Part shown: positions 24,140 to 36,778 of the stretch, one piece after another
Position numbering within the stretch: the first letter of the stretch is position 1
Layout: every line of letters starts with the position of its first letter
DNA from: Rotaria sordida
Lineage: Eukaryota; Rotifera; Eurotatoria; Philodinida; Philodinidae
NCBI GenBank assembly: GCA_905250125.1
Contig: CAJNOL010000057.1
Span: 248,001-312,000 of the forward strand
Reading direction: 5' to 3'
Length of the DNA stretch: 64,000 bases
Made by a program: the position numbers and the translations under genes
The notes under the pieces: generated by a model
The model's database searches: none
Told to the model about the DNA's origin: nothing
What the model saw: only the letters and a program-made list of their open reading frames with translations

Positions 24140-27100
24140 ATGGCTCCAGGACAAAAAAAACCACAACAAAATGGCCAAAAAAAGAAAGGATATAATCCAT
24201 ATAATAAGTTTAAAAATCAATTTTGGAAAAAGAAAAAAAAGGATAATGAAAATTCATCGAAACAAGATGATGGAAGACATAATCAAAATTATTCACATAT
24301 AGGACCTTCAAGTCCAATTAAATTTATTCAAACACCAATTAGTAAATAATAATAAGAAGCAGAAAAAAAATTTTTTTAATTTCTTTATTTTGTTTAGCTA
24401 AGTATATTAATATTACTGAACAACCAGAACGTTATCGTGGTTGGTCACTTTATTTTCCTGATACAGGTTTATTTTATTAATAGAATTTCATGAACATAGA
24501 AGTTTCTTCTTGTTTTTTTTTTCTTTTTCTAGATAAAGAATCTGATCCAAGTTATTTATCAGTTTGTCAATTATTTGAAGATTATTTTAGACGTATGAAA
24601 AATTTATATGATTATGTATGTCAATTATAATTAGAATTATTTTGAAAATTTATATTTATTTATTTATTTAGTCTGAAATTGAACAAAAACAATCATTTAC
24701 TATTAATTATCATGAAGTACTTGAAGATTCAGGTAAAGAATATTTAAATAAAATGTGATTTATTTTAAGAAGCTTTTTTTTTCTGTTTGTAAATAGCTTT
24801 TCAAGATAAAAAACAAACTTGGAGTTTATTTTTTTCCGATCAAAATGAAACAACAATGCGAGTTATTGGTTTAGCTATGCATCAAGTATAGAATAACAGA
24901 TGGTGTAAAAATTCTGCATTAATTTTTTTTTTAGCATAGCGTGACAACAGCTTATCATCGAGACTTGAAATAGTTTTCCTGTTTAAAAAGAGCATAGACT
25001 CTACTACAAACACGTGTAAAAATATTTCGTTAAAAATACTTATTGCAGACTGAAAAATTTTGCTGTACTTTCCTGGGATTTAGAAGAAAATCTTCATTCA
25101 CATCTTATTTTCTGTCTTTTATCGAGTTTTTCTAGCGCTATGACAAGGCATTGTAAACATGTAAAAATAAGGTTTTTAAGTCGTCGGTTGAGTTCGAAAT
25201 CGATATTTTCATAACGATCCTTGTTAACGGAAAGTTTTCACAAGTAATTTCGAAAAATACGACTTTTTTCCAGCAGTTAAAGTTAGTGAAATACCATATT
25301 TTAGAGTTTAGTAAGCTATCTACAAAAGCACACTATATAAAATAGAGCAGAGGTACCAATGGACTGGATTGCACTTGACCTAACTCATTAAGACTTCTGA
25401 AGTAGAATACAGTTTTTCTATTATACATTATAAAAAAAACTTCTTTGGACGTTGTAGACGAAAGATCAAGTTTTTAATAAAACTGTTTCTTATGAAACTT
25501 GTAATTTTGTAACTTGAAGGAGTGCAAGACATTGATGAAATACACTTTTCATCAGTGATTTTTGTGTGAGATTGCACGGCACTTTTTCAACCGAACATAT
25601 TCTTAAAACTTTTTAGCTTTCAGTAAGTATCTTGAACGAAATATTTTTACATATCTTTATAGTAGAGACTTTGCTCTTTCTAACATGAAAACTATTGAGT
25701 CTCTATGATGAGTTATTGTCACGCTATACTGAAAAGGAATATAATACAGAACTTTTGCACTGAATTGTTTATTTTATTTTATTTTTTATGGAACTGAAAA
25801 ACAAACAAACTTCGTTATTTTTAGTGTATTATTGATGAACAAGAAGAAAAAGATCGACTAGCAGCTAGTGAATGTCATCATCCAACAGTACCACTTATTG
25901 ATCTTCCAATAATTCATGCACGTTTAGTTAATTTTACACCAATGATTCGATTAAAAGATGTCAAAGCTCAAGCTTATGGTTTAATTCTTTTGTTTTTATT
26001 TTATTTTTTCAAATAAATCATTTATAAAATATTTAGGTAAATTGGTGTCAATTCGAGGTGTTGTTGTACGTGTAAGTAATTCACAATGTTTGGTCGTTCG
26101 TCTTGCATACGAATGTTCAACATGTCGACATACATTTGGTGTAACATGTGAAAATGGTAAACATACAGAACCTGAACGTTGTCCAACACCTGGTTGTATT
26201 GGTCGATCATTTGTTCAACAACGTTCTCATCCATTAACAACAATTATTGATTGGCAAACAATTCGGTTTTTTGAATATTTGTTAATTAATATTTTGATGA
26301 AAGCATTTTTACTTTTTTTTTTTACAGATTGCAAGAAGTTGCTTCAGAAGCATCACGAGCACCTGGTCGTATTCCACAAACGATTGAATGTGAATTGACA
26401 AATGATCTTGTTAATAGTGCTATTCCAGGTGATGCTGTAGTTGTTTCTGGTGTTGTAAAATTAATGGTAGACGAAAATAGTATGAAAAACAAAAAAAAAA
26501 CAATTTAATTTATCTATTTAATAAATTTGGATATGATTGTTTTTTTTTTGAGGTGGTCTACGTAAAATATCTGATCAATCGTTACTTCAAATTTATATTG
26601 ATGTTAATTCAGTTGTTAATCAACGATTAAATACTTCTGATAGTGCATTAGGTGGTAATAGTTTAATGAATACAATGGATTTTTCTTTATTTGATTTATA
26701 TGGTATTCAACAAATTCAACAACAAAAAAATGTTTTAAAGTAAATGAAACATTTCTTTTGAATAGTTAATTTTAAGTTACATAAATTCTGACTCGGACTC
26801 AAACTTCTCTCATGAACTTCTGTAAATACTCGAGATCCTATAAAAAGTTAGTACACTCCGTAGTGCTTCAATTAAACGTAGTGTCCAGCAGGATAACGTA
26901 CTAGTCTACTTTGATCCTATTAGAAATGGTGTGGTCTTTTAAAATAATTGGTATTTATATGCAACTAGTGCTAACGTAAAAAGCGAATTACTCAATAGCT
27001 TTGATTCACTTTTAACAAATCGATGTTTCTTCATAAATTTATGACATATAAATTCACCTGTTTATTGCAGTGTTCTTTTTTTTTAATCAGAAAAATAACA

Positions 27101-29829
27101 AAATATTACAGAGAAGTAACAATTTTAACAGTAAAATATTAAGAACAAGAAAAATGTCTGTCTCAAGAGGGCGTCGTAATGGGTATCAGTGAATAGAAGC
27201 CTACCAATGTACATCCCCGAAATGCAATTTGCAGACAAAACGCTACAACTATAATGTGATTCAAATTCATATTGCTGAGTACTATAACATTCTTCTTTGT
27301 ATTATGTCATCCTGCTGGGCACTATATTTTAATGAAAATGCATATCGCTAAGCGCTATGGAGTATATCAAGTATTCATAGAAATAAGGCCTTTTATGGGG
27401 ATTAATGAAAAGAGTTTCGAAGTTCGTTTTACTTTTTTTTTATTTATTATAATAGACTTCTTGTTCATTCACTTTGTCCAAGTATATATGGACATGAACT
27501 TGTTAAAGCAGCATTATTAATGGCTTTATTTGGTGGATTAGTTCGAAATGAAGATGGTGCCGTAAGTTAAAAATAAAACAAAAAAACAAGGTGTTTTTTT
27601 TATCCTATTATGATTTTTAGTGTCATATTCCAATTCGTTCTGATCCACATATATTAATCGTTGGTGATCCAGGTCTTGGTAAAAGTCAATTGCTTCATGC
27701 TTGTGTTAGTATTGCACCACGAGGTAAATAAAAACAAAAAAATTATCAATATTATTTTTATTTATATTCAAAATGAATAATAAAAGGTGTCTATGTTTGT
27801 GGTACAAGTTCAACCCAATCTGGTCTTACAGTTACATTACATAAAGATAAAGGTGGAGATTTAATGTTAGATGCTGGTGCACTTGTTATGGCTCATCAAG
27901 GTTGTTGTTGTATTGATGAATTTGATAAAATGATAACACAACAACAAGTATTACTTGAAGCTATGGAACAACAATGTGTATCTATAGCTAAAGGTGGTAT
28001 TATGGCAAGTATACCAGCTCGAACATGCGTTATTGCAGCCGCAAACCCAGTTGGTGGACATTATAATAAAGGAAAAACAGTAGCTGAAAATTTAAAGTAA
28101 TTATTTTTTATGTTTATAATGTTGAAAAAGATTATTTTTTGGATTTAAGATTAAAAGGACCAATTTTAAGTCGATTTGATCTTGTTTTTATTCTTATTGA
28201 TCGAGCTGATGATGAACTTGATTATCGTTTATCTGAACATGTTCTTGCTCAACATAATCGTTCAATTCGTTCATCACATAATAATACAACAGTGAGTTTA
28301 AATCGAACACAAAACGAAGCAGCAGCAGCAGCAGCACCTGCGAATCATCGTCAAAAACAACCATCATCAACACTTTATGAAGAGATTCCATTACTTGGAG
28401 AATTACGTCTCAAACTTGGTGAATCAATTGAACCAGTAGGACCAACTCTTTTACAAAAAGTATAAAAAAATCTTATTAATTTATATAAAATATCATTCAT
28501 TCATTCGTTTCTAATAGTATATTGCTTATGCACGTCGATATGTTAAACCTCGTCTTACACGTCAAGCAATTGATATTCTTAAAAAATTTTATTTTGAATT
28601 ACGTATGGCTCATCAACGTAATGGAACAACTCCTATTACTTTACGTCAACTTGAATCATTAATGCGTCTAACTGAAGTAATGAAAACAAATGTTTTTGTT
28701 GATAAACGAACTACCAGAACTAATACTTGCCATTTGACCTCATATGGAGTTTACAAGGAGGTCTCAATAAGATTAGGAGAATTCTAAAAGGGTTCGTGCC
28801 TATGAATCTCTGAGGTCGAGTTATGACCATTGTACTGAATTTTCGATCCAGCTTTCGGTATATATCGAAAAATCAAATAACGGAATTTCGATCTGAAATT
28901 GTGTCCATAGATAAGTCTGATAACTTTGGGAATATCCTGAAAGTTTCAGCCGATAAGAATGTTCTTTTGTCGAGATATTGGATTTCAAAAAATGGTCCAT
29001 TATCATAAAAATGAAGTTCACTTGAAAATTCAATAGGAACATCTATTTCGGCTGATACTTTCCAAATATTCTCCGAGTCATTAGACTTGTTTATAGATAA
29101 AATTCTGGATCAAAACTCCGTTATTCAATCTTTCGAGGACTGCCTAAAAATGGGTCAAAAATCCAGTAAAACGATCATAACTTGGCGCCAAAGGCCGTTG
29201 AGGACATACCTTTTAGCTTTTTGTTAGTCTCCCCTAGACTTGCCTGTGGGTCCAACATAAGCTCAAATGGCGGATGCCACTTAGTATAGTTCCCTTGTGA
29301 ATATAAAAAAGTATATCAATTGATTTTTTTATTATTTTTAGGCTCGTGCTAAACTTGAATTACGTGAAGAATGTACTGAATCAGATGCTCTAGATGTTGT
29401 ACAAATAATGAAAGCTAGTATGCTCGATACATATACAGATGAAAATGGTCAACTCGATTTTTCACGATTACAACATGGTTCTGGAATGAGTCGAGCAGCT
29501 GAAGTTTGTATTCATTGAATTTGTCTTTTTTTTTTGTTAATAGAAACAAAACTTTTGAATTTAGGTTAAGAAAATGATGAATGCTATTCGATGTGTTTGT
29601 GAAAAAAAGAAAAATCCTCTATTTTCGATAGCTGAACTTAAACAAATAGCAACAGTAAATATTCGTTTGTTTTTTTTATAAATGAATGATAATATAATAT
29701 TTTTCTTTAAATACATAGGATATTAAAATTAATATGGATAGATTTGATGAACTATTAATAAAACTCAATGATAATGGATATTTATTGAAAAAAGGTCACA
29801 ATTTATATCAAGTTTCTTTAATTGAATAG
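24140..29829 (+). CDS. MCM8: minichromosome maintenance protein MCM8, DNA helicase, seventeen exons
   Basis: Exons: 24140-24341, 24398-24466, 24533-24615, 24672-24732, 24797-24885, 25825-25978, 26037-26265, 26328-26479, 26553-26739, 27456-27561, 27621-27723, 27787-28096, 28150-28459, 28518-28676, 29342-29503, 29565-29654 and 29719-29829. All phases agree; 858 residues against about 840 in human. The N-terminus is Lys/Gln-rich. An OB-fold with a C4 zinc-binding region follows (Cys from about residue 246: ECSTC...CPTPGC). The AAA+ core has Walker [10 protein letters not shown] (Lys465), Walker [10 protein letters not shown] (Asp522-Glu523), sensor 1 IAAANPVGG and arginine finger SRFD (Arg590). 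A C-terminal winged-helix-like region ends the protein. RGWSLYF, GHELVKA and QHGSGMS identify MCM8 rather than MCM2-7 or MCM9. It is expected to act with MCM9 in homologous recombination and crosslink repair in the nucleus. Introns 5, 9 and 14 are long, and each contains a foldback element. Confidence 0.95.
24935..25729. mobile_element. foldback element filling MCM8 intron 5
   Basis: Left end CATAGCGTGACAACAGC pairs with right end GTTATTGTCACGCTAT. Inner arms AGAGCATAGACTCTACTA and TAGTAGAGACTTTGCTCT also pair, as do AAAAATATTTCGTT and AACGAAATATTTTT. It occupies nearly all of the 939-bp intron 24886-25824. Confidence 0.7.
26795..27430. mobile_element. foldback element filling MCM8 intron 9
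   Basis: The left arm contains ACTCCGTAGTGCTT and CGTAGTGTCCAGCAGGATAA. The right arm contains ATGTCATCCTGCTGGGCACT and AAGCGCTATGGAGTA in inverted orientation. It accounts for most of the 716-bp intron 26740-27455. Confidence 0.6.
28708..29295. mobile_element. foldback element filling MCM8 intron 14, family of the 46.1-46.9 kb element
   Basis: Strong palindrome. AATAACGGAATTTCGATC and TCAGCCGATAAGAATG on the left match GATCAAAACTCCGTTATT and ATCTATTTCGGCTGA on the right. Outer arms (CCATTTGACCTCATATGGA versus AGCTCAAATGGCGG) also pair. Core segments such as AATGGGTCAAAAATCCAGTA are shared in direct orientation with the element at 46.1-46.9 kb. Confidence 0.75.
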
Positions 29830-31526
29830 ATAGGACATTTGTTATTTTTAAATATTTGTTTATTGTATTTTGTATATTAGTGTTATTAGTCATGTAATTA
29901 TTATTAGTTTTCTATTTGGATATTTCTTTTTTCATGTATAACATGTTTTATAAAAATAACAGATATTAATACGATATATGAATATTCATTTAAGTAAAGA
30001 GAATTGTTTATTTTTTAATTATAACAAATGGTATATGTTACTTCTCATACATTCATAACAAAATGTAATAATTATAGCGAAGAAAAAATAAACGATGTGA
30101 ATATTTAATTAATTAAGTTTAGTAATGAAAGTTATATTAATAATCTCGATAAACATATGAGATGAATTTTTTTTTCTATCTTGATGAATACTTATTTTTT
30201 TCTATACTCAATATTATATAATCTGATTGTAAGGCACACTATGCGATTTTAGAAGGTATTTTAGGCTTTTACACTCGAAGGGCTTGAGTATTAATAACGA
30301 CTACTCGCCTAAAACAAACTTAAAAAATAAGAAAAAAAAAACCATAAAAACAATGCGCAATATATAATTGCTTCTTCAAGGTCATTAACTAATCAACTAG
30401 ATTTGTTTGCATTAGACCAGTTATAATAACAAAAAAACAGAAAAACTTCATATTTGTTTTGTGAACGAATGTTTTTTTTAGTAGTTTTTACAAGCTTTCA
30501 ATATATATTGAGAACCTACATGAAAGCAGACAAACTAATTGTTATTTTTCTCTGATTTTATAAGTTAATTAAATATGCACATGAAAAAAATTACATAGTT
30601 TAAATAACTCTATAATAATTTCAACGTTGCTGGTTTATTCTAAAGTTTTTTTTATTCATCTGTTTATAATCAGAGAAAATCAATGTTTTATGCTAAATAA
30701 TCAATGATAAACAAAAGCAAAAAATTTTGACTTTTCTGTTCAATATAAATCATGATTAAAATTGTTATATCTATCAATTATTTTGTTTCAACGTTAATGT
30801 AACATCTAACTATATTTGATAATATATTCTAAACTAGGTTTCTTTTTCTGACAAATATGATTCATCAAACATGTTTATTTAACTTGTTAGTTTTGCGCAT
30901 TATTTATTTCATTTTAACGAATAAAATAAATTTTTTCTTTTGAACAAAAATCTACTTAGATTAATTTAAATAATTGAATAATGAAATAAAAATTCGTTTT
31001 TTACATTTATAGCTTCGATTAATGACTAATTCACAGTTTTTAAAAATTTTCTTTAAAGACCTTGAGTTAATACATTTGTTTGGCAAGTTTTTATTTTTTT
31101 TCTCTTCTTTCAACATTGACATTTATTATTCAATGTCGTTATTTTCTTGAGGCTTGGTTACCGCAAAATTTGCTCATGCAAAAATAAAAAAACAAAATTA
31201 TTTCATAAAAATCAAATTTTTCTACTTTCATTCTGTGCCACTTCGTTGTGTTGTTGATAGAAGAAACTTCTTTACTTACTTGCATCAAATCTCTATTTCT
31301 ATTTGACATCCAACAAAAAAAAATTCCTTTAATAAATGAAGGTTGATAGCAACTGATCAAATACACCTATAAATACCGAAGAGAGAGAGAGAGAGGGAGA
31401 GAGAGTGATAAACACTCGTTCGAGTCTTTTGTTAAAGTTGATTTGAATTAGAGCTGATCAACAGCATCTATTTCACCTACAGACTGATTGAATATCAAAA
31501 CAGAAGAAAAAATTTCTTTTTAAATC
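29830..31526. other. intergenic, no gene recognised
   Basis: AT-rich region between MCM8 and the DUF2252 gene. No coding signature on either strand. A (GA)n run lies near its right end, probably in the promoter or 5'UTR of the DUF2252 gene. Confidence 0.5.
31380..31408. repeat. (GA)n microsatellite
   Basis: GA dinucleotide run about 120 bp upstream of the DUF2252 start codon. Confidence 0.85.
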
Positions 31527-33171
31527 ATGTATCGAGCACAAAGTAGTCCTCGTTATCAATCAAATCGACAATCAAATCGATTATCTTATGATGTGCATGC
31601 ACCTCAAAAAGCCATTTATCGTATTCGATCACAATCTGATGAAGAACGAACTCGATTTATTATTGATACAATATCGCAGTCTTTTCAAGCTGGTATTCGT
31701 GAAAATCCAACTGCATTTCGTGGTCGTTTTCGTAAAATGTCAGCTATACCATTTAATTTCTATCGTGGATCAGCAGTTATATTTTATCAAGATTTAAAAG
31801 TCGATCAAGATCCATATATTGCTAGAAATAATGCTGCTGGACACATTTTTATTCACGTATATAATTGAGATAAACAAAAATTAAAATAATCTTTTTTAAT
31901 TTATTTTTAGGGTGATTTACATGCAGAAAATTTCGGTACATATTTAGATAATAATGGTATTCTCAATTTTGATGTTAATGATTTTGATGAAGGTTATGTT
32001 GGTCCATTTACATGGGATATTAAACGTTTATTGGCTTCGCTTAATTTAATATGTTATTCAAAAGGTTTTTCGGATCGAGAAATCGAACGTATACTTGTTA
32101 TTTGCGTTGAAGAATATTTAAAACAAGTTTATGAATTTTGTAGATCTGCAAAGGATCATTTTGCATTAACATTAAGAAATACATCAGGTAAAGTAAAAAA
32201 ATTATTAAATGAAACTCGTATCAAATCTCATGTTGAACATTTGGGTACAATGACATGTATTGAAAATTATAATCGACGATTTATTCGTTCAAAAACTATG
32301 CAAGATGTTGATGCTAATTTACGTGATGACTTAATGCGTGCTTTTAAAAAATATTTAGAAACAATACCAGAAAGTAAAAAACGTTCAGACACCAGTTCTA
32401 ATAGTGAACAAATAACATATAAAGTCAAAGATATTGTATCACGTTCATCACCTGGAATTGGTTCAGCTGGAAAAGTTTCTTATTCATTTTTAGTTGAAGG
32501 ACGAAGTGAAACACTTGAAAATGATATTATTCTTTATATGAAACCAGCACAAAAATCTGCTGTATCTTATGTTGTACGAGAGCCAAGTTTAGAAGAATAT
32601 TTTAAACATGATGGTTTACGAACAGTTTTATGTTCATATGCAATGCAAGCATCAACACCTAAATGGTTAGGTTATACAACATTAGGTACAGTTCCATGTC
32701 TTGTTGATGCAGTTACAGCACATTCAGAAGATCTTGATTGGTCTGATATTAATGATTTTCAAGATGTTGTCGAAGTGGTTCAATATCTTGGACGAGCTAT
32801 GGGTAAGAATTATTTATTTATTTTGTTTTATTTTAATAAAAAATAAAATTAATATTTTCTTTTAAGCAAAAATTCATTGCGTAGCTGATTCGGATTGCTT
32901 AAATACACCAAAAGATGTAGCAACTTTACCATTTTCAGTTATACCAAGAAATACTGAACAAACAATTCGTGATGCTATTCGTGGACAAGATGATGCATTT
33001 ATTCAAGAAATGTTAGAATTTGGCATGGTGAGAATGTTAACTTTTATTTTATTTTATTTTTTATTAAGAAATAATTGGATATTTGAATTTTAGGTATATG
33101 GTGAACAAGTACGACGTGATCATTATCTATTTTTTGAAGCATTTCGTAATAATCGAATTCCAGGTCTTTGA
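31527..33171 (+). CDS. DUF2252-family protein, four exons
   Basis: Exons 31527-31856, 31911-32802, 32867-33027 and 33094-33171 give 486 residues, close to the family norm of about 400-480. The N-terminus is Arg/Ser-rich. The body then shows family hallmarks: FYRGSAVIFYQDL, GDLHAENFG (residues 111-119), FDVNDFDEG and FTWDIKRLLASLNL. Later come MKPAQKSAVSYV and, near the end, YGEQVRRDHYLFF. The GDxHxxNFG and NDFDE pairs resemble the catalytic and metal-binding loops of kinase-like phosphotransferases, but the biochemical role of DUF2252 proteins is not established. No signal peptide or membrane segment. As I know it the family is mainly bacterial, so an origin by horizontal transfer followed by intron gain is plausible. 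Introns are 54, 64 and 66 bp, the host norm. Confidence 0.85.
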
Positions 33172-33470
33172 AGAAGAATTATCCAATCTTTTTGACGTTT
33201 TTCTATTTTATGCATATCATAACACATATTCTTTTAATCATTTTTATTAATTAAAACAACAAATTTTATAATTTAACAATATTGAACAACAAAAAATAGA
33301 GTGATATGAGAATTAATATTGATGATACATTGCTCATTATCCAATCTTAGAAATGTTGAATAGAGTTTTTAAAATCATTGAACTAGATTCATACAAGTGA
33401 ATGCTATCATGAAAACATGTTTCTCTAATATAAGATACAACGTATAGTTAGTGAATATATTTGGGAAATT
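33172..33470. other. intergenic, 3' flank of DUF2252 gene
   Basis: AT-rich, no gene seen. The long foldback element starts at its right edge. Confidence 0.4.
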
Positions 33471-33777
33471 AGTAATTTATGCTAACACTCCAAATACCCA
33501 ACCTTTCAAGTACGATCAAAAACAATCTCACTAACATTCACTTTGTATGATTAATAGAAAAAATATACCTTCAACAAAGACCATCAAATCGACCCTTGCT
33601 ACACTAACACCCAATATTCCTGTTATATCATATACTAATATCCAATTCATCGTCACTAATACCTACAGACACTCATGATTCATCCTTTGACCCGAATATG
33701 TGTCACCTCCGAATCACTTTTCTTAACAAATTCTTTTCAGGAAACGTGAAAATATCCCAAAACTATGGACTAATCTC

Positions 33778-34030
33778 ATTATTCGAATAAAAGATAATAC
33801 TACGGTTTTTATTCATCACTCGAAAAAGACTAAATAAACATTCGTATTGAATTTGAATTAAGACTGTCTCGATAGCTTAGTTGATGAAAGCATCTGACTA
33901 GTTACCAATTGTGGTACTACATGTGTTCGAATTCCAATTGAGATTCATTTTCTTTGCTTTGTATTTCATTCTTTTTGAGTGATTGATGAATAATAGTCGT
34001 AGTACTATCTTTTATGCGAATAATGAATAA
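33778..34030. mobile_element. short TIR element carrying a tRNA-like core, nested in a foldback arm
   Basis: Terminal inverted repeats of about 55 bp: ATTATTCGAATAAAAGATAA...TTATTCATCACTCGAAAAAG on the left and its inverse TTGAGTGATTGATGAATAAT...ATCTTTTATGCGAATAAT on the right. They bracket a tRNA-Thr-like sequence (33866-33944). The insertion interrupts the left arm of the larger palindrome at a point that can be located from the intact right arm. Confidence 0.65.
33866..33944 (+). tRNA. tRNA-Thr(AGT)-like sequence, probably a pseudogene
   Basis: 79 bp with a full seven-pair acceptor stem (GTCTCGA with TTGAGAT, two G-T wobbles), a D-arm GCTT...AAGC with a TAGCTTAGTTGATGAAAGC A-box, anticodon loop CTAGTTA (anticodon AGT at 33900-33902), and a T-loop with B-box GTGTTCGAATTCC. 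The anticodon stem (TCTGA/CCAAT) pairs only partly, the T-stem is degenerate and the variable region is a little long. I therefore expect a decayed or element-borne copy rather than a functional tRNA. Confidence 0.5.
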
Positions 34031-35640
34031 AAAAGTTCTACCATATACATGTGCTTAAGAATCCAATTTATACTCAGAAATATCCACAAAAATATAGAGC
34101 TTATTTCACAATATGAAGACACTTTAGTTAGTTGAAGCGTGGAATCTTCTCTTCATCTACAGCCAAATCGCACAATTACAACCACACTACACTTCCCACA
34201 TTCACATCCCATTATACAATGTTTACTTTCGTGCATGTGAGAAAGATTTATGATCAGAAAAACAAATATCACATACCGTTGACATAAAATACTTTTCAGA
34301 ACAATTTTTAGCCGATAGTGATGATTGTTGATTGATTTGAATCATTAATATAGTAGGTATGAATATGACACTAACAATGTGTCATTTTTGAGATAAAAGA
34401 CATAAGAAGATGTGTTGTATTGTAGGACATGGAGTGAATTCTATCTTCATGACATTAAACAATACAAAATGGATGGTATTAACATTTTTTTTAAAATTCA
34501 AACAGACGTTATTATATGTTTTAGGTCTCGTGTTTCTTGTTTTCAGTCATTTTTTCCTATTTTTAGATCTTTTTCTTGTACTTTAAGGCGTGTTCACTAC
34601 AAGTGTATTGTTAAAATTGTTTTAGTCATATGCAGACAAGTTAATTGAATGTTTTTGTGGATATCAATGAATATAAATTGGATGTTATTGACGTGTAATA
34701 GAGGCATGTCGAGTGTTAGAAGAGATTACTACGTATTTTGAGGCTATTTTGACGTTTCCTGAAGAGAATTTATTAAAAAAAGTGATCCGAAGGCGGGATA
34801 TAATCGGATCAAAAGATACACCATGAGTGTCTGTGAGTATTAGTGAGGATGTAATGGATGTTAGTATATGATGTAACTGGAATATCGAGTGTTAGTATGG
34901 CGATGGTCGATTTGATGGTCTTGTTAAGGATGTATCTTTTCTATTAATCATACAAAAAGCGGGTATTAGTGAGATTGATTTGGATCGTTCTTGAAAAGTT
35001 GAATATTTGGAGTGTTATGATAAATTACAGATATCTATATATTTGTATATCAAGTGATATAATGCTGTGCAATATGACATCAATACTATTGTATCTTCTT
35101 AATGCTATAATCGTCAGCAAGGGATCGTAATGTTGACATTATGCATCTGACTCATAAAAAACAGTCGCCGTTAAGTTATTTTTCTATATACTTTCTTCGC
35201 ATTTATCTGCTGATTTATTCGGTTAAGATATATGAAGAAAGGTCAATATTCGTTTTTACATATTGAAATCAATTTTCGTACAAAAAAGATGTTTTTTTTA
35301 AAGTACTTTTCGAGTAAACAAATCCATTCTTATTACAATATTTTTTTCTTGATTTAAATAATTCGTTTTCAATATTTTATAAGTCTTAGTACTTTATTTC
35401 ATTTTGACATTGATTTACGCGAAGCTTATGATGATCGTTTGTTTGATGATTTTCTCAATGATATGGCCAATAATGATTATTCAATACTTTACAATATGTT
35501 TGATTAACAACGTCCAGATATCGAATGCCATACTCTTCATATGGTTATACTCGTACTTATACAAGATTTGATTATTATTAATTTGCTGAACTTCTGTTTA
35601 TTTTTATTTCAAAAATATTTTTGTAATATTTTTAATTATT

Positions 35641-36357
35641 TAAGGCCTCTTCCCCTCAAAAACCGATCTCAGCCTAGGAACGTTCAAATGGCATGAAACT
35701 TTCACGAAAAGTTGAAGCTGTAGTGGGAGAGCTATGGTAAAATTTTCAACCTTATATCACGACGTTTGAGGCAGATATTAGCGAAACAAGAGCCAAAAAC
35801 AGCTCATTTGAGGACCCAAAATTCTCTGTCCAGGCTCATTCTATATATTTAATTTTTTTGCGTGAAAGAGCATGTCAGAATACAGGGTATGAAGAGCCCC
35901 TCTTTTAAAGCATTTACTTTTTATGTAAAAAGATAGAGTGATAAATTGAAGATCTCAAAAACTCTCTAAAAATGGGAGTCTATTTATATTAGTGTCTGCA
36001 TATATATTAAAAGAAAAAGCTAAAATAAAAAAAGAGACTCTATCATGCTCTTTCAAACAGAAAAAAACATTTAAATACATAGACTGACGATCCACAAAGA
36101 ATTCTGAGTTTCATGATCAAAAAAGCATAAAATGAGAAAAAACGCAAAAGATTTTCGGTTTTTTCTTACAAACAGCTTATTTGTCGAATAGTGAATGACA
36201 AAAGTCTTAAAAATTTTTTGAGAAAAAGGAGATGCCGAGTAAAAATTTTTGTCATTTATGAAAGACCGGATCACGAGCTATCTTTCCATACATTTATCTC
36301 AATTTCAGAATTTCTGACGAAAATGGACTTTTTATTTGACAAGGAGGACCTTAATAC
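35641..36357. mobile_element. foldback element (complete copy)
   Basis: Left end TTAAGGCCTCTTCCCC pairs with right end AAGGAGGACCTTAATA. Inner arms pair, for example AGAGCATGTCAGAAT with ATCATGCTCTTTC. A half-length relative lies at 38.66-39.04 kb. Left-arm motifs such as TAGTGGGAGAGCTATGGTAA and GGACCCAAAATTCTCTGTCC recur there in inverted orientation. Confidence 0.65.
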
Positions 36358-36778
36358 ATAACATCTATCATAATTAATTCATCTTTATTCTATAATAGTA
36401 ATTATGGAAATATCCCTTACATATGATTATTGCTTTTTTTATCATTTGCAACATTCACCGCACTTTATATAATCCATGCATTTCTTCTCGATGAATGAAT
36501 TACAATAAAACGTCCATAATACTAATTAAACAGATATCAAACCGCTCAAGGGGAATCTGAAACGAGTCTTGTTTTGACATAAATACTAATATCTAATTGA
36601 TATAGTGTTTTTGATTATAAATATGATACGGTATTATAGAGAAATGCTACACGATAAACATTGACGAAAGTAGAATGACATCAGTCAATTCATCATAATC
36701 TATTATTATGGTATTAATATTTATTCTTCATTGTTCTGATAGATGACAATGAGAAAATGTAAGTATATATGAATTCAC
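36358..36778. other. intergenic, upstream of the F-box relic
   Basis: AT-rich, no feature recognised. Confidence 0.4.

Larger units (their letters stand above)
33471..35028. mobile_element. large foldback element, interrupted by a nested insertion
   Basis: Outer ends AGTAATTTATGCTAACACTC and GGAGTGTTATGATAAATTAC pair. The pairing runs inward through CCATCAAATCGACC/GGTCGATTTGATGG and TCAGGAAACGTGAAAATA/GACGTTTCCTGAAGA. After an interruption in the left arm (about 33778-34036) it resumes as AATCCAATTTATACTC/GAATATAAATTGGAT and ATATCCACAAAAA/TTTTTGTGGATAT. Total length is about 1.56 kb, or about 1.3 kb without the nested element. No transposase ORF. A 78-codon ORF at 34412 is not convincing. 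Confidence 0.75.

Noticed and set aside
27272..27520. 82-codon ORF reaching into MCM8 exon 10
   Set aside because: Its first part lies in the foldback element of intron 9; only the last stretch overlaps true coding sequence, in a different frame.
35400..35510. Short coding-like frame (LREAYDDRLFDDFLNDMA)
   Set aside because: Fewer than 40 codons, stop on the far side, no splice partner found; too little to call a gene or relic.
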